Assembly: GCA_025084515.1 (NCBI GenBank)
Contig: JAJAGP010003152.1
Coordinates: forward strand, 1 to 64,000
Length of the DNA stretch: 64,000 nucleotides
Origin: Ancistrus triradiatus
Taxonomy: Eukaryota > Chordata > Actinopteri > Siluriformes > Loricariidae
Reading direction: 5' to 3'
Each line of letters begins with the position of its first letter. Within the stretch, counting starts at the first letter, position 1. Shown here one piece after another: positions 31,983 to 44,230 of the stretch. Below the pieces are notes generated by a model that was given only the letters and a program-made list of their open reading frames with translations, was not told the DNA's origin and searched no databases. The translations under genes were made by a program, and so were the position numbers.

Positions 31983-32636
31983 GGGTGAATCCCATTTCAG
32001 GGGCTGCGTCCTTCCAAGGCTGTATTTGAAGACCGATTGCGTCATAGCGCCGCGCCTAGGCTGTCCCATTCCGAAGGCTCCTTCGTATGCGGCCGACAAA
32101 TGCGTCCTTCTTTTCCCTGAAAACGAAGGATACAACCGATGTATCCTTCGCGACCTACCATATCCCGAGGTGCATTGCGCCTGGGGGGAACTTGGCGATA
32201 TCGGAACAGTTGGCTGAGGGATATACGTTATTTAAATGTAAGGATTTTAAAACTCGAACAGGTAAATGTTAAAAAGCAAAAGCACAACATTTTTTGGTTT
32301 TGTTTTAGGGAGCAAGGAGCAAACGGAGACCTTTATTAAACTGCTTGAGGGAAAAGGAATGCCAGCGCCTGCAGTGAAGCATTTCCTCCAATAATTGAAA
32401 AAACAAAAACAGCATATAAACTAAACTAAAAATTTCTGGCTCCATTGTTATAACGATTATTGCTGTTTTGTGATACGGTGCGGGCGGGTGGTTCTGTGAC
32501 GCAAACAGGAAATCCAATGCAGAGTAGACCGTCTCATTTCGGCTCGGTCTTCATCGCGGTCTACCCAGCCTTCCATGCACACACCTTCATAGACCGCGTC
32601 CTTCGAAGGATGCAGCCCCTGAAATGGGATTCACCC
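31983..32636. mobile_element. 654-bp MITE with 3-bp target duplication
   Basis: Ends are gggtgaatcccatttcaggg at 31983 and the inverse (ccctgaaatgggattcaccc) ending at 32636. About 32 bp match, continuing as gctgcgtccttc / gaaggatgcagc. It is flanked by ATA on both sides (31980-31982, 32637-32639). Subterminal tccttcg/cgaagga motifs recur. Short ORFs inside have no domain. Confidence 0.8.
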
Positions 32637-32699
32637 ATAGTCATGATTGGAACCAGAAATGTAACAGCATTTATTATTATTTATTTTTTTTGCTTCCCT

Positions 32700-32960
32700 G
32701 GTCTTCACAGTCCCCCAGTTTTAATCCTATAGAGCAACTATGAGGCAAGGTAGAACAGGGTGTTCAGAGCATGTCAGTACATTTAATTTTAAACTGCTAG
32801 AAGCTCTCCTGATTGCATGTTTGGCCTGTTCAGAGTCCAGATTTGAACCCTATAGAGAATGTTTGGTCTCACATTAACCACAAACTGTGAAGCATTTTTC
32901 ATCTCCTCATCAAACCATTACCACTGAATGGAACACTGAATCTTATTTCTGGGAAAAGCT
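32700..32960 (+). pseudogene. Tc1-like transposase C-terminal remnant
   Basis: The frame gives SPDLNPIENVWSHINHK (DD34E glutamate region) at about 32838-32885. A second, more degraded QSPSFNPIEQL lies upstream at about 32706-32745, so two copies or a partial duplication are present. No other catalytic motif is seen. Confidence 0.6.
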
Positions 32961-32964
32961 GTCT

Positions 32965-34070
32965 GTAAGTTTACCTGAAATACTTCAATTTAAGGAAAGG
33001 AAAGAAAGGGAAAGGCTGTCCCATAGCGAGTTACTTTGTGTATTTGCTTAATTCTTGCCAATTTCTGAACGAATTATTTGTTATCGAGATCATTATACAA
33101 TTGAAATTTAGCATTTTGGGGTTTGGTTTGGCCCATTCTTTCCCGAGATTTTATATATTTATATATTTATGTGCATGCTACTTTTGTCATTTGTAGCTGA
33201 ATTTTTGGGCTGTATTTTGAAATCCATACAATAAAAGTCTAGCCTAAGTTTGTTACCATGCATTAACAATGTGTGTGAGATGCAGGTTGGTCATAGCAGA
33301 AGGGGTACCCACTGTATGCACCGCAACACCCCTGAATTAATTAATAGCAAAAAAAAAAAGAGGCAATTAAAACAAATGACATGTCTAATCATCTGTCACA
33401 TTATACATTTTATAAAGCAAGATCTATAGAGTTTGTTCCTTATGTGCTGCTGAACCAGCTTTCTCTTTTCTGAGAAGGCTTTCTACTATATTTTGGAACA
33501 TGATTGTTTTGTCGAACTGTTGTTGAACAATAAGCCCTGGGTCAATGTTGCCATTCCAGTTCAGCTAAAAGGAGTCTGATTCAGTACCTTAGGTCAGGAC
33601 TCTGTACAACACAGCTAAACACTCAAAGTTAACAAGCCATTTCTTTATGGGTTTTGAAAGTAAAACCTCTGAAAGTAATAGAAATTAGATTATTATAGGA
33701 TGCAATGTCGGGCAATAGCTATTGACTTTTATTTAACATTTCACTGGCCTTATACTGAACAAGGATGTGAATGAATTTGTCCCAGGCATTTGAAATAATT
33801 GCTTCACCCGCTGTGTGGAAAATCAGTAAACAGTTTGTGTTATGTAGTTATTATTTTTCTTTTTCATAAGATTGTTTTCTGTGACTGCAACTGAGTGAAA
33901 GTCTGTGATTTTGTACATATAATTGAGCCTTTAACGTCCAAAACTACTGATAGTGTCAAGAGCAGGGATAAAAAACAGGGAAAGAGAGCTTTTAGCATTT
34001 TATTTTCTTTTGGATGGCCAGAATGGTTTTCAACAATAGATATTGCTGCAAAGAAGAATTACAAAGAGTC
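32965..34070. other. Unassigned DNA
   Basis: Nothing recognised beyond short A-rich stretches. Confidence 0.5.
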
Positions 34071-34075
34071 TAGAC

Positions 34076-34402
34076 TGGGGTGGTTCGGTGAGTAGTGCTG
34101 TAGCCTCAGAAGGTCCTGGGTTCAATCCCAGATGGAGCAGTCTGGGTACTTTCTGTGTAAAGTTTGCATGTCCTCCCCGTGTCTGCATGGGTTTACTCTG
34201 GGTGCTCCGGTTTCCTCCCACAGTCCAAAAGCATACGCTAGGTTAATTAAATATGCTCAAATTGGCCGTAGTGATTGTGTGCCCTATGATGGATTGGTGC
34301 CCTGTCTGGGGTTGTTCCTGCCTTGCACCCCATGCTGCCGGCTAGGCACTGGCTCTCCTGCGATCCTGTTCAGGATTAAGTGGCTAAAAAAGTGAATGAA
34401 TG
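34076..34402 (+). mobile_element. DANA-like tRNA-SINE, near full length
   Basis: Head ggggtggttcggtgagtagt (A box) and ctgggttcaatcccag (B box). The body follows with catgtcctccccgtgtctgc and tccggtttcctcccacagtc, then attggccgtagtg, cctatgatggattgg and the gctaaaaaagtgaatgaatg tail. It is the best copy of this family in the window and the reference for the fragments at 37, 2745, 6675, 19674 and 35732. Confidence 0.85.
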
Positions 34403-35300
34403 AGTCTAGACCACAAATGAGTGACCTGTGGTGACATGGGGAAAGGAAAAACTTTCTAAAATGTTCATAAGCTTTGTGTGGAACCGGCCAGGCTCAATTG
34501 AGTAACGCATCCTCCTCTGAGTGAGGCTGCACAACAGGATTAAGCTCTGCAGTGTTGGAGTATAAAGGAAATCTAACAGTAACTGTACATAAGAAAGCAG
34601 ATTAGCTTGTGTAGCATGTTGTGTAGTGACAGCTTGCACTGTTATTTGTTTGGTTAACCTGGACATAACTAATAAAAGATTCATTTAGTCAACTGCCTAG
34701 AACGGTGACACTGTAGCACCATGACCTTGCATTAAACCTTAGCCAGCACATAAACACATCAATATAAAACAATAGTTCACACATTAGCATTCATGCACTG
34801 TTGGTACGTAGTTAATACCCACATTTAATTAAGCAATTCTGTAATGAAAAAGGATAAAACCTAAGGAAAAATTGGTACACACATGATGTAACTACTTAAA
34901 GGCATGTTTTTTGGATCTTTCTGGTAAAGCGGTCTTACCATCATTTCAGTGTCCAAAACACAACGCATCCTGGCCTTCAGTGTTTTCTTTATGGGTATGT
35001 AATGCTAATCCTTAGTCCAGCTCAGCATGAGGTTAATTGCTTTGCTGAATGCTAATGAAACTCTGGTTGTTATTCTGTGGAAAAACCCACTTTATTCTCC
35101 ACCACATGTAATCGATTTTGTTAGCTGGCACATTTTACCAATCTAAATTGAAAGGAATTTAATTAAATCTGGTGACTCAGGTTTACATCCTGGCTCCATG
35201 GGATGGGATAGGCTGCATATATGGTCCTAAAAAAAGAATCTATCCACTTAGTGCCAATTCTCTGGGTGAAAATACCTTGTTGAAGCCTGAGATCTGATGA
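34403..35300. other. Unassigned DNA
   Basis: No gene or repeat recognised. Confidence 0.5.
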
Positions 35301-35302
35301 AA

Positions 35303-35400
35303 ATGACCAGACTGCTTTGAGCTGATAGAAAGCAACAGTAACTCAAATAACCACTCGTTACAACCAAAGTATACAGTAGAACATCTCTGAATGCATGAAC
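35303..35400 (+). mobile_element. Tc1-like family E fragment
   Basis: ctttgagctgatagaaagca, acagtaactcaaataaccac and agaacatctctgaatgca match the region between the two helix-turn-helix parts of family E (compare 54335-54410). Confidence 0.65.
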
Positions 35401-35535
35401 TGACTGAACCAGACGATTCTAACAAGATTGGACATTCAGACACAGACACCTCCTTTTAGATGAAGACTATCCACTCTGCTATTAGTGCAACACTGAAATG
35501 AGAAATACTTAATCTGAGTGTATGCCATGTATATA

Positions 35536-35731
35536 CAGTGGTGCTTGAAAGTTTGTGAACTCTTTAAACTGTTCTATATTTCTGCATAAATATGACCTAA
35601 AACATCAGGGTTTCACACAAGTCCTACAAGTACATAAAGAGAACCCAGTTAAACAAATGAGACAAAATTATTATACATGGTCATTTATTTATTGAGGAAA
35701 ATGATCCAATATTACATTTTAGTGAGTGGCA
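35536..35731. mobile_element. Tc1-like family A, isolated inverted repeat
   Basis: About 195 bp: the outer site cagtggtgcttgaaagtttg at 35536 after TA, through to the inner repeat start (agtgagtggcaa), with no transposase. Solo end. Confidence 0.8.
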
Positions 35732-35945
35732 ACCAGTACAGACTCCATCTGAACTGGTTTGCACCAGGTACTCCAGTTTCCTCCCACATGCCAAAGATCT
35801 GCATTAGTGTAGGTGGCGTCCCTGTGTATGTATGCCCTGCAATGCATAGGATCCATGCCTACATTTGGTTTCTGCCTCGTGCTGCTACTTAGCCCCCCCC
35901 AAACCCTAAATTGGATTAAGTGGGTATGAGAATCAATGAACGAAT
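35732..35945 (+). mobile_element. SINE fragment (DANA-like)
   Basis: gtactccagtttcctcccac, then a degraded body and an aatgaacgaatgaatta tail. Its tRNA-like head is replaced by the Tc1 end. Confidence 0.55.
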
Positions 35946-36330
35946 GAATTAATAAATGTAAAATCGTGTCCCAAAGCGAAGCAACTACTTGAACATTAAA
36001 GAAGCTCCACCACAGTTAACGGTGATGAAGCTGAGCAATTATAAATCTCAATTTACTCTGTAACTTTTAATCAATTTCACCTTGAATTCTTATTTCTGAA
36101 TGCTTCAGGGGAAAATTAATATCAAAGAGCCAAGTTAAAAAATATTGGAAAAGCTGAGACACTATGCAAAGAAAAATGTGCAGAGCCAAGCTGCTAACTT
36201 TAACCCCATACATGCAAGTTTAAGTGGATTTTTTGTAGACAACCTGTACCCGAACCTGTACCCGTAACCAACCCCCAAACTAAGTATGGACTGGGTCAAT
36301 TTAGGGCTAGTATTGAGGTAAAAAACAACT
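35946..36330. other. Unassigned DNA
   Basis: Nothing recognised. Confidence 0.5.
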
Positions 36331-36331
36331 A

Positions 36332-37856
36332 CAGTGGTGCTTGAAAGTTTGTGAACCCTTTAGAATTTTCTATATTTCTGCATAAATATGACCTAAAACA
36401 TCATTAGATTTTCACACAAGTCCTAAAACTACATAAAGAGAACCCAGTTAAACAAATTACACAACAACATTACACTATGTCATTTATTTATTGAGGAAAA
36501 TGATCCAATATTACATATTAGTGAATGGCAAGTATGTGACCCTTGGCTTTCAGTATCTGGTGTGACCCCCCTGTGCAGCAATAACTGCAGCTAAATGTTT
36601 CCTGTAGCTGTTGATCAGTCCTGCACAGGAATTTTAGCCCATTCCTCCGTACATAACAGCTTCAGCTCTGAGATGTTGGTGGGTTTCCTCACATTAACTG
36701 CTCACTTCAGGTCCTTCCACAACATTACGATTGCATTAAGGTCAGGACTTGACCATTTCAAAACATGAACTTTATTCTTCTTTAACCATTGTCATTGTCT
36801 TACTGCATGACCCACCTTCTCTTGAGATTCAGTTCATGGACAGATGTCCTGACATTTTCCTTTAGAATTCTCTGATGGAACAATGAATTCTGAATTATAT
36901 CAATGGTGGCAAGCCATCCTGGCCCAGATGCAGCAAAACAGGCCCAAACCATGATACTACCACCACCATGTTGCACAGATGGGATAAGGTTCTTATGCTG
37001 GAATGCAGTGTTTCTCCAAACATAATGCTTTTCTTTTAAACGAAAAGGGTCTCATCCGTCCACAAAACATTCTTCCAATAGCTTTCTTGCTTGTCCACGT
37101 GATCTTTAGCAAACTGCAGACCAGCAGCAATGTTCTTTTTGGAGAACAGTGGCTTTCTCCTTGCAGCCCTGCCATGCACACCATTGTTGTTCAGTGTTCT
37201 TCTGATGGTGGACTCATGAACATTAACATTAGCCAATGTGAGACAGGCCTTCAGTTGCTTAGAAGTTACTCTGGGGTGCTCACCAACTATTACATGCCTT
37301 GCTCTTGGAGTGATAATTGTTGGTCAACCACTGCTGGGGAGGGTAACAATGTTCTTGGATTTCCTCCATTTGTACACAATCTGTCTGACTGTGGATTGGT
37401 GTCCAAACTCTTTAGAGTTGGCGTTGTAACCTTTTCCAGTCTGATGAGCATCAGCAACTCTTTATCTGAGGTCCTCAGAAATTTCGTGCCATGATGCATT
37501 TCCACAAACGTGTTGTGAAGAGCAGAATTTGGTAGATCCCCGTTCTTTAAATAAAGCAGGGTGCCCACTCACACCTGATTGTCATCCCACTGATTGAAAA
37601 CACTTGACTCTAATTTCACCCTCAAATTATCTGCTAATCCTAGAGGTTCACATACTTTTTCCACTCACTAATATGTAATATTGGATCATTTTCCTCAATA
37701 AATAAATGACCATATATAATATTTTTGTCTCATTTGTTTAACTGGGTTCTCTTTATCTACTTTTAGGACTTGTGTGAAAATCTGATGATGTTTTAGGTCA
37801 TATTCATCCAGAAATATAGAAAATTCTTAAGGGTTCACAAACTTCAAGCACCACTG
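36332..37856 (-). mobile_element. Tc1-like transposon, family A, copy with both ends
   Basis: TA-flanked at both ends (36330-36331, 37857-37858). The inverted repeats are about 200 bp, beginning cagtggtgcttg at 36332 and ending caagcaccactg at 37856, each with an inner direct repeat. 1,525 bp long, the natural size for the family, but the transposase is badly damaged. Confidence 0.9.
36550..37492 (-). pseudogene. Tc1-like transposase pseudogene, family A
   Basis: The start codon is at 37492-37490 (MAR...), with a frameshift almost at once. The HTH part is legible in other frames (SDRLCTNGG-type, near 37380). The clearest frame (37236-37036) gives NVHESTIRRTLNNNG, ARRKPLFSKKNIA and VLWTDET, so the first catalytic Asp is kept. 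The region after the second Asp (DPKHTSRSTK in relatives) is deleted near 36785, as is part of the block before the last motif. The stop follows the GGHTRY end at 36550-36552. Confidence 0.85.
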
Positions 37857-37890
37857 TAAATAATGATATGACATCAAACGGTTAATGTGT

Positions 37891-37992
<102 letters not shown>

Positions 37993-38179
37993 CATATATT
38001 AAACCCCTCAAATTTACGATAGATTCAACTTGCGTAGGATTTGTCGGAATGTATTCCTGCAATCGGGAATACCTGTACTGTATGTGAATTGTTGCTTTTA
38101 GTATTGTTGGAGACTCACTCCAGTCAAGTTTATGTTAGTAAGTGCTGATATAGCGAATTGCTGGTTCTTTCCACATTTT

Positions 38180-39295
38180 TCACCACAATAACTGCAACTA
38201 AATATTTCCCGCTTCAGCTCTGGGATGTTGGTGGGTTTCCTCATATGAACTACTACCTTCAGTTCTTTCCACAACATTTCGATTGGATTAAGGTCAGGAC
38301 TTTGACTTGGCCATTCCAAAACATTAACTTTATTCTTCTTTAACCATCCTTTTGTAGAATGACTTGTGTGCTTAGGGCATTATGTTGCTGCATGCATAAC
38401 GTTCTCTTGAGAATCTTTTAATGGACAGATATGCTGACTTTTTCCTTTAGGGTTTTCTGATGTAATGTTTCTCATTTAAACCAAAAAAGCTCTAGTTTGT
38501 GCTCATCCATCCATAAAGTGTTTATCTAATAGCATTCTGGCTTTTAACAAACTACAGACTGGCATAAATTTTTGGGGAGCAGTGGCCTTCATCTTGCAAC
38601 CCTGCCAAGCATGCCATTGTTCATTGTTCTCCTGATGGTGGACTCATGAAGATGAACATTAACATTAGCCAGTGTTAGACAGACTTTTATTTGCATAGAA
38701 GTCACCCTGGGTTCCTTTGCATCCTCACTGACTGTTATACGCCTTGCTTTTGTAGTGATCTTTGGTCGACCACTCCTGGGAAGGGAAATGATGATGATTT
38801 TGAATTTCCTCCATTTGTAGTTTGACTGTGGTTTGCTGGAGTTCAACCTCTTTAGAGATGGTTTTGTAGCTTTTTTTTTTTCCAACCTGATGGTCATCAA
38901 TCTTTGAGGTCCTCAGAGATCCTTTGGTTGGTGCCAATTATACAGTTCCACATAAGTTGTGAAGATCAGTCTTTGATAGATTTCTGTTCTCTTAATACAG
39001 AATGGCACCCATTCACACCAGATTGTCATTTCGCTGATTGAAAAACTTGACTCTAATTTCACCTCCAAATTAACTGCTAATCCAAAGGTTCACACACTTT
39101 TGCCACTCACAGGTATGTAATATTGGAACATTTTCTTAAATAAATAAATGACCAAGTATAATATTGTCTCGTTTGTTTAAATAGGTTGTCTTTATCCATG
39201 TTTAGCACTTGTGAAAATCTGGTGCTGTTTTTATGTCCCATTTATGCAGGAATATAGAAAATTCAAAACGGGTCATAAACTTTTAAGCACCACTG
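38180..39295 (-). mobile_element. Tc1-like family A, copy with one end
   Basis: The right terminus ends at 39295 (ttttaagcaccactg) followed by TA. The left side is cut within the transposase C-terminus at about 38180. More diverged than the other family A copies. Confidence 0.8.
38185..38940 (-). pseudogene. Tc1-like transposase pseudogene, family A
   Basis: The start ATG is replaced by TTG (38937). Then KKKSYKTISKEVELQQTTV (first HTH) and PRSGRPKITTKARRITV (second part) follow. VNVHESTIRR is interrupted by an insertion of HL, and the first catalytic region is degraded (cttatggatggatgag). LEWPSQSPDLNPIEMLWKEL near 38300-38260 keeps the last catalytic Glu. Many shifts. Confidence 0.8.
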
Positions 39296-39297
39296 TA

Positions 39298-40060
39298 AAG
39301 TTAGAGCAATTGTGCAGTAACACAGGAAAGGCTGTTCAGAAACTGTTCAGAGTTCTATTTCTGAACGCACAGAGACAATAAAATATATTTTTGCCTTAGC
39401 GCTCAGGTATTTCCTCATATATCTGGGGAACAAATCCAGGGAAAGCCTAGAGCTAGAAAGTGATAGACTGTCTTCTCCAAAAATAGAGAGACACATCATC
39501 TATTGCAGCTCTCAGGCCTGCATTTCATACTTTCCGAGTCGTGAGAAAGGTAAGAAAAGTGCAGCATATCGTCATGATATCTTCAAGATGCCAAGAATCT
39601 TTAGGAAAGAGGTTTTTGGGAAGATTATCAGGGATACATTAAAGCCTTTTTAATTAGGTTATTTCAACCACACCATTGGCTAGCAAGTGCATAAAAGCTC
39701 CATTGAGTCTTGGGGTAATTTCCATGTCTACATGTAGTAGTGATTTTAGGTACTTCTTGGACATGCCTGTTTGGTTCTCAGCGGTACTCTGATGATTTTT
39801 GTCCTACTCAGATATGCACCACCAGAACATCAGGCGGATGATGCCTAAATGATCTTCTTCTAACGTGCAAATCCAAGTTGATCATGTCCATTTCAGAATC
39901 TACAGATGGAGGCTTTAGAAGACAGTCTGCACCATTTAATTGGACTGGATTTTGAGAGGACTTCATTCTCCTATTACTCTGATATTTCTCTGATAGAACA
40001 AGAAATAAAACCCTAATGCTACATGGACTGTACATGGTTGGAAATACCAGTATTTTTCAC
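39298..40060. other. Unassigned DNA
   Basis: Nothing recognised. Confidence 0.5.
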
Positions 40061-40061
40061 C

Positions 40062-40250
40062 CAACTTTAGACCTTAATGTTGTTGTGACTGAATGGGAGC
40101 AAGTCCATGACATCATACAGATCCAAAATACAGAAAATCCAAAGTCTTTCATAGCAAATTGTAGAACCAAATCCATGTTAATGTTCAGGTTTTTGGATGA
40201 AGAGCCCCAGCGGCAGATGTCCACAAACTTCTGGCCATATAACTTTACCT
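40062..40250 (+). mobile_element. Tc1-like C-terminal/right-end fragment
   Basis: gttgttgtgactgaatggga encodes the VVVTEWEQ-type C-terminal segment; ccatgttaatgttcaggttt and tgtccacaaacttctggcca form the 3' UTR and terminal repeat. Same family as 41290-41720, in opposite orientation. Confidence 0.6.
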
Positions 40251-40685
40251 TTCTGTTGACCTCAGTTGCACCTCAGTTCTAAAACAACTCTCTGAACCTG
40301 AAAAACACTGACATGCCAGTTGGCTGTTGTCTCCCGAGGGGATGAAGTCACCTCACTGGTTGCACTCTATACTGAGTTCGACTGCTTAGATTGAATTCAC
40401 CTGGTGTGAAATAGCAAGGCTTTTTAAAGCCAGTTGTTTTGCACATCACAAATGACAAGGGAGCCTAATGCAAGGCTGAGCTCTGACAGATCTATGAAGA
40501 AGCGAAAAGGGTATAGATAGCAATAAGGCAGAGATTTTAAAAAAATGGTAAACAAACCAAAAGAAAGCACAGGGACAGAAATGAAGAATGGAATGCATGT
40601 TGCTCAGAAACTCGATGACTTTAAAGCAAAGCTCTAATCTAAATTATTTCAAAGCTGCTTAGTTGTGGGTAGATTAGGTCTTTTA
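40251..40685. other. Unassigned DNA
   Basis: Nothing recognised. Confidence 0.5.
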
Positions 40686-40689
40686 GTTT

Positions 40690-40985
40690 TCTCGAAGATC
40701 ACAGTGTTAAGTTAGCTGCTGGAAATGTCAGTGTCTGAGGGCCTGGGTTCAAATCCCATGTGGGGCTTACAGTGTGATGGTCAGGTGTTCAGTTTTAGGG
40801 AATAGACCCAGCCACTGAGGGTGCATAGGGTGCTCCTTCTGCCAATCCGAACCTAGATAAACAGGGAGGGGTGCTTTGGGAATTCTATGTAGTTTAAAAC
40901 CACCGGCAACTCTAACATGAGGATCAGGATGATCCACTGTGGCGACCCCTAGCGGAAGAAGCCTGAAGACAAACACCAAAACACC
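40690..40985 (+). mobile_element. SINE-like element with DANA-type tail
   Basis: A B-box-like gcctgggttcaaatccca sits near 40742. The 3' end contains actgtggcgacccctagcgg aagaagcc, a sequence found in the tails of fish tRNA-SINEs. The A box is poorly preserved. Confidence 0.5.
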
Positions 40986-40989
40986 AACA

Positions 40990-41285
40990 AAAAGTTTACT
41001 TTTTTCCCCAAACCTTCAGTGAACTTAGGCTTGAAACAATACAAACCTTTTATAAACAATGCATTGTTATGCTACCCATGGGTTGTAGACCTTTCTTGTA
41101 AGCATAGCTGCAGAACCAGAGATTGCCTGGGGCTCCAAACATCTAGGGAACCCTAAGGCTGATCCACGGAAATGATATGCAGAAACACTTTAAAACATCC
41201 AACTGCCAAAAAGTTAGACAGTTAGCCCAAGAGACTGGTTAGCATGCATGTCATCTGGATGCTAATACCATACAGATTCATTAGA
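40990..41285. other. Unassigned DNA
   Basis: Nothing recognised. Confidence 0.4.
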
Positions 41286-41289
41286 CTTT

Positions 41290-41720
41290 ATATAGGCTGA
41301 CCACTGGCTTTATGGTCCCAATTTCTTCCCATCTGGGAAGGTTTTACGCTGCATTTTGGATGGATTCAATTCAGCCACACAAGCAATAGTGAGGTAAAGC
41401 ACTGATGCTAGGTGATAAGGCCTGGCTTGCAGTTCCAATTTACTCAAACCGGTGGGGTTAAGGCCAGGTCTCTGTACAGGCCAATCTTGTTCTTCCACAC
41501 CACACTCAGCAAAGCATTTATTTATGGACCTTGGGGCATTTTTGTTGTAATAAAACAGGAAACTGCCTCCCCTGAGAAACAGCCATTCTTGGAATCACAC
41601 TTCTGTAGAATGTCGTTGTATACTGTATTACGATTTCCATTCACTGGACACAAGTGTTCCAACCAGACCACCAAACATGGCCCAAACCACTATTCCTACT
41701 TTGTGTTCATCCTGTATAGG
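41290..41720 (-). pseudogene. Tc1-like transposase fragment, minus strand
   Basis: On the minus strand it reads back through the C-terminal half. The block ggttaaggccaggtctctgt (LTPTG..; normally the DLNPIE region), gccaatcttgttcttccaca (VEEQDWPVQ-type sequence) and the tgggaaggttttacgctgc C-terminus are all recognisable. The DD34E glutamate position is mutated (GLNPTGLSK instead of DLNPIE..). Other parts of the element are absent. Confidence 0.65.
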
Positions 41721-41856
41721 TGGAAACCTATTTACCATAAGGAAAAGCATAGAAAGAAAAATAAGTAAATAAATATGAAAAACAGCATTTGTATTTTGAC
41801 CTTGACAGTGTATTTACTCAAAATGAATATAGGTACATATGTTAAGGATTAAAGCA

Positions 41857-42463
41857 ATAATAATAATTATAATAATAATAATGATTATTATTAGTAGTAG
41901 TAGGAGTAGGAGTAGTAGTAGTAGTAGTAGTACTACTATTGCTACTACTACTATCATTGTTGTTCTTTTTATTATTATTATTATTATTATTGCTGTTACC
42001 ATTTTCTTGCAATATTATTGTTTTTTTTATCATTAGTACAAGGCAATGGTAACAGTAATAATAATGTTAATGATTAAAACAATGTTAACAGTAGTAATTA
42101 CTATTATTGTTGTTTTAAAAATTACATAAGTTAATGATTAAAAACAACAATAATACTACTACTAATAAATTACTATTGCTAATATTATTGTTGTTGTTGT
42201 TCTCATCCTTAACTTTGTTATTGATGTTGTTACCATTCTCTTACAATATATATTTTTTAATTATTACTATAAGATATTGGTAACAGCGGCAATTATAATA
42301 ACAGCAATAATAATTATTGATATTGTTGTTATATTATTATAATATTAATAATAATAATAATAATTATTATTATTATTATTATTATTATTAATAATAATAA
42401 TAATAATAATAATTATAATATTTTTATTATTAATATTTTTATTATTATTGTTTATTATTTTTG

Positions 42464-42495
<32 letters not shown>

Positions 42496-42496
42496 G

Positions 42497-42532
<36 letters not shown>

Positions 42533-42552
42533 GTTGTTGTTTATTATTTTTG

Positions 42553-42597
<45 letters not shown>

Positions 42598-42612
42598 ACG
42601 ATTACTACTACT
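41857..42612. repeat. Giant composite (AAT)n/(ATT)n microsatellite
   Basis: About 750 bp of trinucleotide repeats in alternating polarity (AAT-rich then ATT-rich blocks, with AGT/ACT/GTT variants). Complementary blocks make it strongly self-pairing. The Ile/Asn/Tyr/Ser homopolymer ORFs here are artefacts. Confidence 0.95.
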
Positions 42613-44228
42613 ATCACTGGTATGCAGCATTTAACACCAAAGCATCACATAGTAGTTTCGATACTTTGTGCATAGTGTTTTATTTTAAACAACAATATTA
42701 ATTAAAACACAATTTAGTATAGTACGGTACTATACAGTAATTCTAGTTTTTGTAATTTGTAGAAAAATTCCCAAAACTAAATTAATTAGTGATACCAAGT
42801 TTTTGTTATTCAAGACTTTTTCAAGTTTTGTTTTCTTTTTGTTTGTTTGTTTTTCAGCAGGTGTTACAAGGGTTCACTTGTACTAGTTTTCTGTCATACA
42901 GACATGAATTTGATATATATAAGGTAGATTTAAAAGACATGGTTATTTATTTAAAGTTTCTAGTATTGTCCTTGCTAACTTGCTCTTTAAATAATGGACA
43001 ACAGGTCTTTTGTGGCAAGCCATTTGTGGCCCTCACTCTTTTGCTAATTCAATTCCTAGCCTGTGACAAAACCAATTTTATAGTCAAACAGAGGAAAAAA
43101 AGGTAAATTGTGCTGTGTAGCGTTTTAGCTTCACAACTGATTTGTCCTTAATGACAGTAAACCTGGTTTTCTAAGAGCACCTGCAACAGTTCCAGGTTGT
43201 GTCAAATTGTATAGGTTGTATCATGTATCAGGCGCAGGGTTGTTACTCACAGTGTGCTGCATCAGCCAGATGGCATGGCATACTTTCACTATTTTGTTAT
43301 ATTAATAGAATTCAAGCACTACTCCTGTTCAAGAAGCATGTTGTACAAATACATATACAAACAGAGGAGTCTCGCAGACTAAATACGTTTAGATGTTTCC
43401 AGAAAGACAGGTTTTGCATGTACAGTATAATGGAGTATAAGTTGTTAAATCATTTCTGTCTCTGCTTTATTTCACAGAAGCATTATTGGGGGAAATATTC
43501 CTAGACATGGACCATTTCACTTAGGAGAAAGAAGGCACATTTCCTTCTCATCCAGCATTTTTAGTGCAGTGACATCCATGATTACGTTCAAAGGATGGTA
43601 ATTATAAACCAGACTTTGCGTGCACGCTGTTGTAAAGAGGATGGTTATTACATGGCAGGAGACTGTGGATGTCCTCACATTTACAGCACCTGAGACAGCA
43701 AGGCAGATCAGGCCAGGGTCACGCTTTCTGTCTCTCTAACTATGTGGATGCCTCTAATGCAGGGTGTTTACTGAAATTACCGAGCTCGTTTCAAGCTGGA
43801 ATGCCTACACTGGGACGCACACGATGGCATCTGGGTAATTTGGTTTGTAATGCATCCACAAAGACAAAGGATGGATGTGTTTATATTTGTAATGTACCAT
43901 ATGGCAATTAGTATCAGAATGCATGGGGCTTTCTAGAGAACATCAACACTTTTTCCCTGCAATTTTCTCTTTTCTAACAGCTCTGCTATGTGGAAAAGGA
44001 ATTTGTGGCTTTGCTAATCACATTTTTAACACGTTTAGTCAAAGAGCCTTATGGATGCTGCTATTCGACCATGCTGCTTAGAGCTAATCAGATTTCAATT
44101 CATTCGACTCTAATCAGATCCAACCTAAATCACTCATCTTGGTTACAGCGCTTAAAATCAGAATGTGAATGTCACGGTCGATGTCAATGAATTTCAGGGC
44201 TTTCAACAGTAATGTAATTACATTTAAA
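42613..44228. other. Unassigned, mostly non-repetitive DNA
   Basis: 42680-42740 resembles 17200-17300. The ORFs at 42789-43106 and 43199-43504 have no recognised domain. 43680-44170 is unusually free of recognised repeats. No gene can be supported. Confidence 0.45.
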
Positions 44229-44230
44229 TA

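Noticed and set aside
41814..42675. Ile-, Tyr-, Asn- and Ser-rich ORFs
   Set aside because: Artefacts of the trinucleotide microsatellite.
42789..43504. Two plus-strand ORFs of about 100 codons
   Set aside because: No domain, no codon bias evident by eye, AT-rich flanks.
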